From NCBI RefSeq assembly GCF_020906515.1, contig NC_085849.1, positions 1,612,001-1,676,000 on the forward strand: a stretch of DNA of 64,000 bases, read 5' to 3'. The position numbers and the translations under genes were made by a program. This DNA is from Vanrija pseudolonga (Eukaryota > Basidiomycota > Tremellomycetes > Trichosporonales > Trichosporonaceae). Shown here piece after piece: positions 46,801 through 58,228 of the stretch. The notes beneath the pieces are model-generated. The model had not been told where the DNA came from. It worked only from the letters and a program-made list of their open reading frames with translations, and searched no databases. How positions within the stretch are numbered: position 1 is the first letter of the stretch; each line of letters opens with the position of its first letter.

Positions 46801-47037
46801 CTTGGTCTTGGGAGCCGGGAGGGGTGGTTACACGGCTCTGCTGGTGGAGGTTAGATGGTGTTCCGAGCTGGGGATAGGGTGGGGCGGCACAGAGGGAAGA
46901 CAGTCTTCCGCCTACCACACCAGATGGTGTGAATACGCAGACAACCCATTGACCGAAAGGGCTGTCGAGTGGTGGCGCGGGGGAGGAGAGCCGACACTCA
47001 CCGGCTTGCCGTGGAGTCTGGTGCGGTTGGAGTCCAT
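43875..47037 (-). CDS. Mei2-like RNA-binding protein, 22 exons
   Basis: Mei2 proteins bind RNA through a special C-terminal RRM and promote meiosis in fission yeast. Exons: 47037-47002, 46867-46776, 46727-46613, 46570-46487, 46438-46408, 46356-46082, 46046-45993, 45952-45899, 45861-45724, 45683-45579, 45539-45480, 45434-44837, 44797-44757, 44718-44677, 44629-44570, 44529-44422, 44377-44328, 44286-44236, 44199-44172, 44116-44102, 44064-44007 and 43966-43875; 728 residues. RRM1 (about 208-285) is FLIITNIPKSASGEDVRDVV with VIAVFYDTRDSKRVYD. RRM2 (about 315-385) has FTAEFYDTRRAAEAIRLL. RRM3 starts near 553: TTVMIKDVPNKLSRQELVNI, EVVPDEFDFVYLRFDF, VGYAFVNF, then VSYANIQGKAALVNKFRNSA, WRPQIFYSNG and EPFPEADNVAIRHRAAS. 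These blocks match Mei2 closely and fix nearly all introns (35-55 nt, the first 134). Exon 14's donor is GC, not GT. The 39-nt intron at 45578-45540 is in frame and could be retained. The N-terminus (MDSNRTRLHGKP) is the least certain. Confidence 0.9.
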
Positions 47038-48009
47038 CGATGCAGTGTTTGAGAGTCAGGGGGGTGTAGAGATGTTCGAGTTGTGCAAGCGCCGGCCAGG
47101 ACGATGCGAGGAAGGCGGGGGAAGGCACGGGTGATGCAGCAGTCTGTGAGGGTGGAGGGGTGTGGATGCACTGTTCGTAAGGTACAGGAGGGGTGGAAAG
47201 GAGCTTGGGGTTCTGGAAGAAGTGATTTGGACGGTGAGAGAGACAATGCTGAATAAAGTTGACAGTTGAGAGAGGATGGGAGAGAGAGAGAGACGGAGAG
47301 AGATGTAGGAAGGACGGAGTGTGGGGTGTGGAAATGGACAGAGTTGGAGGAAGAGTGCGAGTGGAGGGGGACGAGATTACGGCCAGGTCTGCGCCGGCGC
47401 CGCCCAACACTGGTCTGACGGCGGCTGGCTGATCGGCCTGGCGCGCGCGCACACTGGCGCGGGCAAGTAGGGCGGGATCAAAAAAAGAAGTTAATCACGT
47501 CTGGCTCGATGGGTGCACGGGCCTCGTCGTGACGGGGTAGACGACCACCCCAGTCGACGACGGCATGATCAAACACGCTCGACTGGCGGTGGCGAGACGC
47601 TTTTCACACTCGGGCGACGTTGATGCATCGGCTCTACCCCAGGGGGGTCGAGTAACAATTTTCGCTTGCACCAGTCATCATCTCTGTTCGTAGTACGCCA
47701 TCTCGGGCAGTGTAGATGCAAGGAAACGCCTTGTATAAAAAGTCGGACAGAAGAGATGCTGTGTGGTGTGTGTCTCGCCGTTGCGCCCATCCGTCATGAC
47801 GACCACCCGCGCCGCCGCCCTCAAAAGTGGAGGTGTTGGTGCGGGGCTCCGTGGCGGAATCAAATCCCTGACGCGTTGTCCTTGTCACACCCACCACCCA
47901 CCGACCTACGTTTCAACAACACACTTTCAACGCGACCAGTCACTTTGTCTGCCTTGCATTCACACCAGAGGCCAAGCTCCATGCGCGACACGGAGCCAGA
48001 GTCTTCAAG
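47038..48009. other. divergent promoter, Mei2-like gene and SEC15
   Basis: 972 nt. On the Mei2-like side the minus strand is C/T-rich (about 47040-47350), with a GA repeat at 47281-47302 on the plus strand, consistent with a leader. A TATA candidate for SEC15 lies at 47734. No coding exon. Confidence 0.5.
47734..47741 (+). promoter_or_regulatory. TATA box candidate for SEC15
   Basis: TATAAAAA in GC-rich surroundings, 276 nt before the SEC15 start codon. Confidence 0.35.
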
Positions 48010-50938
48010 ATGATCAGAAAGCCAAGACCAACTTTCACCAACGCCGAGCTCGAGCTGCAGCTCCAACAGGTGAGATCACGCGTGCTGCCGCTCGCCCCTC
48101 CACCCAGCTGACACCATCCCTCTCTCCTCGGATCGGGGCGACCACATCAGATATCACTCGACGAGACGTCATCCACCGTGGAGAATTTGGAATCCCTGAC
48201 GCCCCTCATCAAGTCGATACAGGAATCAGAAAGCGAGCAGCTCTACCTCCGCAGCCTCGACCGCTTTGTCGAGGAGAAGGAGAGTGAGATCGAGAAGATA
48301 TGCGAGACCAACTACGAGGTATGGATCTTGCTCTTCCGTTCAGCATCCGGCAGCTGACCATCACCACCAGGACTTTGTGTCGTCGGTCTTGACATTGTCA
48401 AGTGTCCAGCAGGGAACGGGCCACCTCAGGAAACGCATCGCGGAGCTGGACGGACAGATGGGCGATGTCGGCCGGGCACTCGGCGAGAAGGTATGTCGCT
48501 GCGACGTGTCGAGACAAGACCCCGAATGCTAAATGACGTCGTAGAAACGTGCCCTGCTAGAGCAGAAGAAGGTGGCGAGGAATATGGACGACGCGGTGGA
48601 GACGCTGCAGACGGGGCTGCGCCTGCTCGATCTCGTCCATAGGGTCGAAGACCTTATCCGGCAACGCAAGTACTGGGGCGCCTTGAGGGTGAGTTCTCCC
48701 GTTCATTCCTTGGAGCCCTGCTGAACGATGGCGACCAGATGCTAGAAGACCTCAGCCATTTACCGCCCCCGTCGATCAGTCAGACGCCATTCTATCTCCA
48801 CCTAGTGTCGTCCCTGCCGTCGCTGCGCATCTCAATCAAGGACGCGGTGACTGCGACGACCAAGTCGTGGCTGTTTGATATTCGGGAATCGAACTCTCTT
48901 GTCGGCAAGCTTGCTCTTGAAAACATGACGGCACGAATCAAGCGCTGGCGAACAAAGCGCGAAAAAGATGGCGGTGTGCGCCTCGCTCGTATTGGCGGTG
49001 CCCTGGAACTGGTTAGCAACGAGCGGATAGAGTGTGAGTGCAGTGTGCAGTTACCAACCTGACTCTGCAGTTGATCCCCAGGACAACAATCAAATAAGTA
49101 TCGACTTCCGCCCGTTGTACCAGTGCATTCATATCTACGAGGCACTGGACTGCAAAGCCGAGCTCCAGAGGAACTACCAGGAGGACCGCAAGAAGCAGGC
49201 GACTCTTATTCTCGACTCGCGTGCCACAACCACGGCAGAGACGTTACTCAACACTCTCCCCGACTTAATGCAGGAGCTCGTGGGCTTCTTCATCATTGAA
49301 GCACATGTTCTCCGGACGGTCGCCGACTTCCGATCGCAGCGCGATGTCGACGACCTCTGGGACGACATGTGCGGGCGGATCATTGACATTGTCGGCAGAG
49401 GGCTCAAGGACTGTGGCGATCTCAATGTCTTCTTAGAGAGCAAGTCGAACATCCTCCTCTTTGTTCAGACTCTCGAGGTGAGTAGTGACTCTGTGACCAC
49501 AGCGCTGACGATATCAGGGGCATGGTTATGATACAACAGAGCTTAATGGCCTCCTGATTACCCTCTTCGAGCGCTACTCGGAGCTGTTGCTGCGCAAGTT
49601 CAGCACAGAGTTTGACGAGGTGGGTGCAGACAACGGCGGCTGGGAGTGGTTGCATCTGACACGTCCAGATTGTTTCCGAGGACGACAACTTGCCGATGGT
49701 CGTCAATGACCAGTCCGAGTTTGACAAGGTGGCGGGCGTGTGCTGGCTCGCAACCGGTGAAGCCGAGTCTCTTGCACTGTGAGCTCAGAGCGTCCTGCGT
49801 TGCAAAGCTGACACCAACAGCCAAAACTTCCCACAGCCCATGCCGTTCTCTCAGACATATCCCATGTGCTGCATCAACATCCGCAACTTTGTGGAGCAGT
49901 TCTACAAGTTTGCGGACGGCGTGACGCAGCACCATCTTGATATCGACGAGGTTCTCCGCAGGGTAAGTTGCCTCGCAGCCAGACAACCTCGCTGACTCAT
50001 TATCAGTCACTTGACAGCCTCCTCATCGACCACGTCAGCAAGCAGATCGCTTCGCGTGTCAACGTGATGAGCAATCTGTCCCAGATTGCCCAGGTTGCTG
50101 TCAACCTCGAGCACTTTGCTGTCGCTTGTGACGATCTCGAGATCTTACTCATGGGACTACGGTATGTTGACCCGTCGTGCTTCTATTTCTGACAACCGCA
50201 GAGCGTCACAGCGCGGTGGACCGATCAAGCTAGAGTCGGCCAAGTCGTTTGCTGAAACGCTGGAGCTTGCGCAGAGCAGAATCGATGCCGTCATCGCCTC
50301 CAAGCTCGAGTCCTTCTTCGAGCTCGCAGAGTACCACTGGATGCCGAACCGCCCCCCACCCGCGAATGTCGAGCCGAGCACATACGTGTTCGAGATGATC
50401 ACCTTCCTAACCGCTTATGTCGACTCGGTGCTGATCGGCCTGGGAGACGAGACCAAAACGAGAGCATACCAGAGTGCCTTGTCACGCATCAACCAGTGGT
50501 TCATGGTGCGTGCATCGACGCTCGCTAAGAGGAGAACTGACGTCGGCGCAGGAGACGCTGTGTGGTAAGGACGTCCCACGATTCAATGAGTTCGCTCTTG
50601 AGTACGTGTTGGCCGACGTTGCCTTCATCGAGACGGAGATCCAGAGACTCGGCCGGCCCGGCCTGGATCGGCTGTTTGACGAGGTCAAGCTTGTGAGTTG
50701 GATTTGCTTTCCGAAATCCGGCGTCTGACTGACGTGTCAGACGATCAACATTATCAAGAGCGACGCAGTCAACGCGTTTATGGAGCCGGCCATTCGGCAG
50801 CTCTCATACGCTGTTGTGCGGCCTGCCCGGCTATCGGCCATTCTATCCAAGCTAGCCAAGGGGGCTCAGGTGGCTGGTGCCACTGCCAAGGCGGAGCGCC
50901 GTCGGGTGGAAGCGGAGTCGGTTTCAAGGCTGCGTTAA
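48010..50938 (+). CDS. SEC15: exocyst subunit Sec15
   Basis: Subunit of the octameric exocyst that tethers secretory vesicles at sites of growth; Sec15 is the effector of the Rab Sec4. Thirteen exons: 48010-48069, 48151-48318, 48371-48490, 48545-48688, 48739-49033, 49071-49477, 49518-49619, 49669-49778, 49821-49962, 50007-50161, 50202-50505, 50552-50692 and 50741-50938, for 781 residues. The N-terminal coiled coil is visible as SVQQGTGHLRKRIAELDGQM and KKVARNMDDAVETLQTGLRL. The family core follows: YWGALRMLEDL, ISIKDAVTATTKSWLFDIRE, ISIDFRPLYQCIHIYEALDC and LDSLLIDHVSKQIASRVNVM. The last part, INIIKSDAVNAFMEPAIRQL then SYAVVRPARLSAILSKLAK, matches the C-terminal helices. Length is close to other fungal Sec15. 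All introns are short GT-AG. Confidence 0.95.
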
Positions 50939-53391
50939 GACGAGTGACTTGTCTGTCCGCAGCAAGCAGCTACGTACTGCAGGTGATGCTTCACTTGATG
51001 TTGTAACATTGTTCCCAAGTTAGAGCCCGGGAGGCAACGACCCCCGGGCCAATCCCTTACGATGCAGCTGTTCGCCCTGATCCGCCGCAGTGCACCGAAC
51101 ATGTTGTTGCGCTGACGGCGGCGGTGAGTGGTCGCGTGTGGACTTGTTTCTGTTGATCCCTGAGGGGAGGAGACATGTGAGCGGGGATCAGGTCCTGGTG
51201 CCGCGCAACCGAAGGGGGAAGGCCCCGAGGCGGCCTGACAAAACTCGGTGGCATGCCGGCGGCAGTAGAAGGCTATCCGCGTTGGTCGTCACCGAGGGCG
51301 GGGCATTGTCGGGGGGGGGTGCTACGAGTGTCGTGTCGGGACTTTTGTCAAATAGCATGACTGGGTCAGTGCAGAGCGTGCATTGTGCGGGTCAAACCCC
51401 GGCGGTCTAATCCAGGCATGCGGCCATGTGTGTGTGTTAGCTGATGGCAAGCGCGGCGCTTGGGTGCTAGCAGCCATGCCGCGAGGACGAGGTGGGCAGT
51501 GGATGTCATGTCTCGCGACGGGCGGGGCGGGGCGGGGGATGAGACCGAGCTACAGCATGGCAGGGGACGGGCGGGCGGATCGCACATCCCGGGGTCAGCC
51601 GGTGAGCCGGCTCAGCCGGTCGGTCGGGGCTCGAGCCGCTCCTTCGCTCACTGGCTGGCTGACGGCGAGGCCTTCGCCGACGGCGGTGGTGGTGGCTGCT
51701 GCGAGCGAGCTCGACCCGAGAGTGCAGCCAAGGCAACAGCGTACACACTGTGCGGGGGTCGCGTCGCGCTGCGTCGACGAGCGAGATATCGCTAATTAAT
51801 GCTATTGGTTGACGGGGTTGATATGCCCTGTTTTTGTGCAGGTTATACGGAATTGGCCAGGGAACTAGGGAGACTTTGTGACGCTTGTTTCTCCGGTCTT
51901 TGGCCGGGACGACGAGAGAAGGAGCAGCTAGCAGCAGGAGCAAGCAGAGCCAAGGTGACAGGAGGCAAGGGAGTCGCAGCCCAGGCAGGCAGGGCCTTTG
52001 CAGGTGGTGCCGAGGTGCCTCCCTCCCACCCACCCGGCCTTTTCCGATCCACCCAACTAAGTAACTTTGCTGCCGTCGGCGAGTTGCAGCATGGCCCCAG
52101 TTGCCTCCGCTGTGTGCGAGTCACCGAGACTGAGTAGAGAGAGAGTGCAGAGCCAGCCGGCACCCACAAAGGCAGACAGGCTCCCACCACAGCACCACCG
52201 CCGCCGCCGCTGCTCCTCCTGCGCCCGCCTGCTCGCCCAGCCCAGCTCAGCCAGAGCGCACTCACTCGCCCGCCCGCCCGCAGTGTTCGTACCGAGTGAG
52301 GCTAATCTTCTCTTGGTTGCCAGCCAGGTTAGACTGTGTAAATCCCACATTCAATCTTTCAACAACGACTTGGAGCATCAACTACGACTGGGCATCACAA
52401 AGTGGCTCACCATCTCCCTACACACAACTATAATCCCTCAACTACATATCCTAACAGCCGACAACGACGGCAAGCAACAACGACAACGCCCATCGCACCA
52501 GCCAGCCAGCCAGACATCCCCAACCGCCGCCGCCGCCGCAGTAACTCGAACCGCACACTCAGCACGATCTGCAGCCTCGTCGTTCCAACCGGCCCGGCCT
52601 GCCATTGCTTCTCACGACCACTCTGCACCACACCCCGTGTCCATCCCGTGTGCATATTCCACTGCGTCTCCCAGGCACTCGAGAGGAAGCAACGTTGCAC
52701 CATCGGCCATCCACACTGGCACCGGGTTAGCAAGAGGCCCTCTGTCGTGGACCCCATCGCCGCCTCGCCACCCATGTGAGTAAGAGCCTCCTCGTCTGGG
52801 GCTGCGGCGCCCTGTCAAAGCATGAATGCTGCATCGCAACCGCGAGTCCGTATCGGCGCGATGCGGATGTTTACGTGCGAGCCGCCGGCCGGGTGTGACC
52901 GTGCGCTTGCCTGCTGGCTGGGTCTTGGCTGGCGGCTCTCTCGCCCCAGCCTCACTCTCATCCTCCTCGACATCCTGGCCATGGCCAGTGTTCGTTGACG
53001 ACCTGCCCACCACTGTGGCCAGCGGGTCTCAGAGTCGAGCCTAGCGCTGTGACTCGCCATTGCACCCGAGCGAGAGAGCGAGCCGGCCGGCGGCCCCCAT
53101 GCCCTCACTTGGCATCATGGAGCAGCAGAGTACTAACGCCCTCAGACCCCCTCTGGACACTTCCCTCCAGTAACATCAGCCATCATTTCAGCCAACACTC
53201 CTTCCCCAGACTTTACCGGCCCGTCCCCGCGCTCGACGAGCTCAAAGGGGAGCCCCCAGTCGACTGCGAGCTCGTCAGCGTCTGGAGGCCGTCTTAGAGC
53301 ACTCCTGCCTCGCCCCATTGCACCCCGGCCACAGGGGAGCGCCCCGGCTGCTTCGGCAGCCGCGGGCAGCTCTGCGGCAGCCGGCAGCAGG
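50939..53391. other. promoter and leader of the GATA factor gene
   Basis: 2.45 kb without a coding exon I can support. From about 52140 the plus strand becomes C/A-rich and G-poor, as in other leaders here. A leader intron is likely at 52776-53145. The first ATG after that intron is the 53392 start, although the same frame is open from 53146, so the protein might begin further upstream through another exon. Confidence 0.5.
52776..53145 (+). other. probable 5'-UTR intron of the GATA factor gene
   Basis: Donor CCCAT|GTGAGT at 52776; acceptor TACTAACGCCCTCAG ending at 53145, a perfect branch site followed by a close AG. Length 370 nt. The downstream exon has no ATG before 53392. Confidence 0.6.
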
Positions 53392-56300
53392 ATGAACGCC
53401 AAACCATTGCGGCCTGCCAACGGCACCCGCAAGGGGAGACCAGGCGACGGCGGTGGCGTCGGTGCGCCGCCGGCGCTGGTGGCAACGCTGGGCAAGGCTC
53501 CTGCACAAACGCAGAGTCGCCCTGCTGCTGCCTCGGTTTCGAGGTCAATGGGTGGCCAGCCCGTGCACCAGAACGGTATCCCCGTCGCACCGTCCCCGTC
53601 CCAGAACTGGCCATTTGTTCCTCCTCAACAGATGAACAGCATACCGAACGGCGCGGACAGCTTCCTCAGCGACCTGTCGTCAACGCCAACAGGAGTCGAC
53701 TACTCGCAGGCGTTTGGATCTTCAGTTGGATCATTCACGCCCAGCGCACAGTCCAGCTTTGCCGCTCAGTATGAGGCCGCCCGCCAGAACCAGGGGCGCT
53801 CATCTCTCCAGAGCACTCCGCTCGATGGCCCGTCCCCTTCCTCGCCTTGGTCAGTCTCTGGCGACCAGCCATTCGACTTTGCGGCCTTGGACGGTCTTCA
53901 GGCACCCCAAGCGCAGCCTCTGGCAACTGCCCAACCGCCATCGGCCGCTGCTGCAGTCGCCGCCGCGTCGGCGTCGCTTGACAATGTGGACCAGAGTGTG
54001 CTGAACAGCTTGCTAGACGTTCTTAACCAAGCCCAGCAGCCTCGGCCGTCAGCGCCAAGTCTCCCCGCCCCTCCGCCGGGATCGACTCTCCAGCCCGCGG
54101 ATGCTCAATGGATCCTTCAGTTATTGCAGCAGGCCACAGCAGAGCAGGCGCAGCAGCAGCAGGCGGCAGCTCAGCAACAGGCGGCAGCTCAGCAAGCCCA
54201 GCAGGCGCAGAACGCATTGGTTCAGCAACTGGCAAACCAGATGCAGCGTCAGCAGCAGGTGCAGCAGCAACAGCAACAGCACCAGCATCAGCAGCAGCAC
54301 CAGCAGCAATTGCAGCAGCAACAGCAGCAGATTCAGCAGCACCAGCACCAGCAGCAATTGCATCAGCAGCAGCGCCAGCAGCTCCAGCAGCAGCCCAACG
54401 CCGGCACCAGCTTGTTGACACGCCGGATGCAGCAGGGACACGAACAGCCTCCATCCCACTTCCCCCAACCCGTCTCGTCCAACCCGGCCTCGACTGCAAC
54501 GACGCCATCGGGCAGCGGGCTGCAGGATCCCACCCCTCCGCCTACATTCTCCAGCTCGTTCCAGCAGCAAACGCAGCGCCGCCCAGCGATGAAGTCGGCA
54601 GGGTCATGGCAAACGCAGGTGGACACTCCAGCTACAACACCCGCAGCCAGTGAATCCACAATGAGCAGCCCAGCAGACGTGAGTAACCACACCCTATCCC
54701 CATCACATTCCCATTGCTTACATTTGCAGGTGGCGTCTACGTCAGCCAAGGGGTTCCGCCCAATCAAGCCTCGCCGAAAGGAGGCTCCTCAGCACCCCCC
54801 CGCTCCGACCAAGCCGTCTCCACGGACAGCGGCGGCGTTTGCCGTACCTCCTCCGCCCCAACCCAGGCCTCAACCGGCCCAGCCGGCTACGCCCGCGAAG
54901 CAGGAAGATGAATGGGCTCAACAGATCGACATGGCCAACCTCCCACCCCTTCCTCCCGGAATGGCTATTGGACATTTGTCACAGTATGGTGCTGCCGGCC
55001 TGGAGATGGCTATCCGCATTGGCATGAGCATCGGTCAGCAGCAGTCTCCTGGACCTCAACACGCTCCCCTCCAGCAGCAGCAGATGCCGCAGCGCTCCAC
55101 AATGAGCTCGATCGGCAGCACGCCGAATGCCTCATCGCCAGAAGCCGCTGTGTCGATCCCGCAGCGCCAGCGTTCGGGCGGCAATGTCGTCAGCGAGATT
55201 CTCAACGACGACTTCCTCAGGATCAGGTCCCCTCTGAGCACTAGTCCGATTTCGGCTGGGTTCCCACCAATGATGGCGACTGGTCGTCGCCCGTCCCAAT
55301 CCGGCGAACCGTCCAGCCCAGCTCCGCTTCCGGAAGTCAGCTCGGCGGAAGAGATGGCCAAGAAGGACCCGCTTGCTGCTCAAGTGTGGAAGGCATACGC
55401 GCGTGCGAAGAACACCCTCCCACACGGACAACGAATGGAGAACCTCACCTGGCGCATGATGCACCTCACCATGAAGAAGAAGGAAGAGCAAGAGGCTGCC
55501 GCCGCCGCGGCCGCGGCGAGTGCCACAACACCAAAGGCTCACCAATCTGTCGACGACATCACGGTCTCATACTCTTCTTCATCTCTCCCGTCCATTCCGG
55601 AGCCGTTCGCCGCGCCATCAGAAGCCGCCCCGCAAGAGGAGCGAGGACGGACCAAGGCCAAGTCGCGAGTGGTGGGCTTCAGTGCTGGTAACAGAGACTC
55701 GAGGTGGGCATCCTTCTTCGCCATTGGGCTCAGCTAACACGCTACAGTGCCATGGACATTGACTGGCGGGCTGCGTCGCGTTCCCGATCTCGTATGGCGG
55801 TCGACTGGCGAGCTGCGTCTCGATCCCGGTCGCGCTCCACATTCGCTGTTGGCAAAAACCTGTACGGGGAGCAGCACGCCCACGAGCTCCTCACCCATGG
55901 CCCCGGTTCAGGATCGACGACAAACTCGGTGCATGACCCGTCACCCGCCTCTCTCATGCCGTTCGCAAGATCGATGCCCAACAACTATCCTCCTTGGGTC
56001 GCCGCGGGTGTCGAGATGGCAATGTCTCAGCCGTTGGAGTCTGAACTCAACATGGAACAGTTTACGAATGGCAAGGATCCCAAAGAGGCAATGCTCGACT
56101 ACGAACAGGCCATCCTGCCAGCATCGGCCTCGGGGTCGTTCGCGGCGGCGCTCTCGTCTTCGGTCCCAACGCAGGACCACACGCACCTCCTGGCGGCTCA
56201 TATCGCCCAGTCCATCTCCAGCGGTGCAAGCCAAGTGAGCAACGACAGCAGCAAGAGATATCCCACACTTCCTGGCATTTCGGGTCCTGGCCTTTACGGT

Positions 56301-57661
56301 GCGACCGAGGAGAACTATCACCCGCAGTATGGATTCCTGCCCCGCCGGGTGCGGAAAACGAGCTTCGACCACACCGTTCGGCCCACGCTGGAAGGCGATT
56401 CTCCTACGGGCAGCCGCAAGCGCCCTGCCGAGTCGTCGCCTCACGGTGCTGGTGGTCTCCACAGACCGCTGCTTGACCCTACTGGCTTCCCGTCCTCCAA
56501 CTTTACGTTCAACTTCCCCCAGGCGTACGATCAGTTCTTTGACCTCAATGCAGCCGCAGCAGGTACTAGCGCATCTGCTACCGACGCCGACGGGAGTGCG
56601 CAGGTTGATTGGGCGGCAGTGGGTGTTACCGCCGACGGCGACGCTGCCTCGACGGCTCCTCCAGGTGGCTTCGATCTCACCAACCTCTTCCCGAACAACT
56701 CTGTCAACTCGTCTACTCTCCTCGCCACGCAGCAAACTGGTGACAGTCCGTTCGACTTCCAGCAGCTCATGCACCTCTACCTCGGGGAGAATGCGGGTGG
56801 CATGGCGCAGCCAGTTACGCACATCAACCCGTCAGAGGTGCTCGGCGCTCTGCCCCGTCCTGGGATGCTGGACCCGACGTTCACACCAGATGGACCGTCG
56901 CCGCAGGGCAACGGGTCGACTCCTACGCCCACAATCCCGTCTGCCGCGTTCTTCAAGCAGCCGACTGGAAAGGGGGGCGACCATCGCCCAGTATTTCCGG
57001 GCCAGCCGACGCGGTCCAACAGCTCACCGAACCTGCAAGGCCTCAAGATGCAGATGTCATCGGCGTCCGGCTCAGCCGAGTCCAGAGGCCATAGCCGGCA
57101 GGGATCGCAGTCGTCGTCACGCCCCGGCAAGAGCAGGTCGGGTGCCGTCACGCCCTCTAGCGAGACGACCGATCCGCTGGCAAGCCTTGGGACGAGTGCT
57201 GGCGAGACGCCAACCATGTGCACAAACTGCCAAACCACGAACACGCCTTTGTGGCGACGAGACCCAGAAGGCCAGCCTTTGTGTAATGCATGCGGCCTGT
57301 TTTACAAGCTGCACGGCGTGGTTCGCCCGCTGTCTCTCAAGACGGACGTTATCAAGAAGAGGTGAGATACGGACAGGAAAATCTGAGACCCGGGTACCAG
57401 TCACTAACATTGCCTAGGAACCGAGCTCAGCCGCTGTCAAAGGAATCCAACCCGGCCCGCAAAAACTCTGGAAGCAAGTCTGGCCGATCCAAGCCGTCAT
57501 CGCCGGCCGCTGAGCGCATCCTGCCGCTTACTAGCACATCGTCTACTGCCATTCCCAAGCGCCAGCGCCGTTTGTCAGAGGCGCCCGACGGCAGCGGGGG
57601 ACTCACGCCGCTCTCAACTTCGGCCAAGAGCCAGGGCAGTGGTCGCACACTTGCGGCGTAG
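53392..57661 (+). CDS. GAT1: GATA transcription factor, AreA/Gat1 type (nitrogen regulation)
   Basis: Activates nitrogen-catabolite genes when good nitrogen sources are short; the AreA/Nit2/Gat1 family. Four coding exons: 53392-54678, 54730-55703, 55748-57361 and 57418-57661, for 1372 residues. The N-terminal third is Ser/Pro-rich with an exceptionally long Gln-rich tract (about 235-340, interrupted by Ala and His). Around residue 648 is [20 protein letters not shown] then [14 protein letters not shown], the AreA N-terminal domain (DUF1752). After the third exon starts, [11 protein letters not shown] is repeated twice in tandem. The single zinc finger near 1244 is [20 protein letters not shown] then [21 protein letters not shown]-x2-C-x17-C-x2-C, with [10 protein letters not shown] as the basic tail split by the last intron. 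A Ser/Lys-rich C-terminus ends without the AreA '-KWEWL' repressor-binding helix that I would recognise. The start is the first in-frame ATG after the leader intron. Confidence 0.9.
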
Positions 57662-58228
57662 CGTAGCGCTGCGATGCCAGTGTCCACCTGTTTGAGACAG
57701 GCGGCACTGCACAGGCAGACAAAATCTTCGACCCTCTCCTTCGCATCCGCATCATCCGATCGGAGTCTGCGCGTCGGCAAACAGACCCATCACTTAGACG
57801 GTAGTAACCCTACCCCACATGCTTGATTGTACACAACCGACCCAAGACATCCGCCGTCAGGGTGGGTGGGGGCCGTGTCTCACTCTGGCATTCACATCAT
57901 CAACATTTGATTATAGAGTCTCGTTATTTTGGTCGGATATGTATCACGGTGTTGTCTCTTGCCAAACGATGAGGCATGTGTGCATGAACTATGAAGTGAC
58001 TCGTCTACATTGGTCGTTTTGTTGGATGTCTGTATGTAGTAGGGTTCCAGGAGTTCAATAGATACAAGATTGGTTTCGGAGATAGTAATTACAAGGATGC
58101 TAATCAAGCTTCAAAACCAACTGCCGTAACCGACGTGCACCCAAAGTTTGGTTGCTGTCGTCATCCTCCCTGGTGCCAAGTATAGGTTCCACTCTGTCAG
58201 GGGCGGCGACTTGTTCACAACGCGGCGT
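57662..58228. other. convergent 3' spacer, GATA factor and Zn2Cys6 factor
   Basis: 567 nt between facing stop codons. AT-richer than its surroundings (57880-58110). No gene. Confidence 0.5.

Noticed and set aside
52402-52779. 125-residue frame ending at the GTGAGT of the GATA-factor leader, possibly its first coding exon
   Set aside because: Spliced at the good donor it would be out of frame with the downstream exon, and its peptide is repetitive. Treated as leader.
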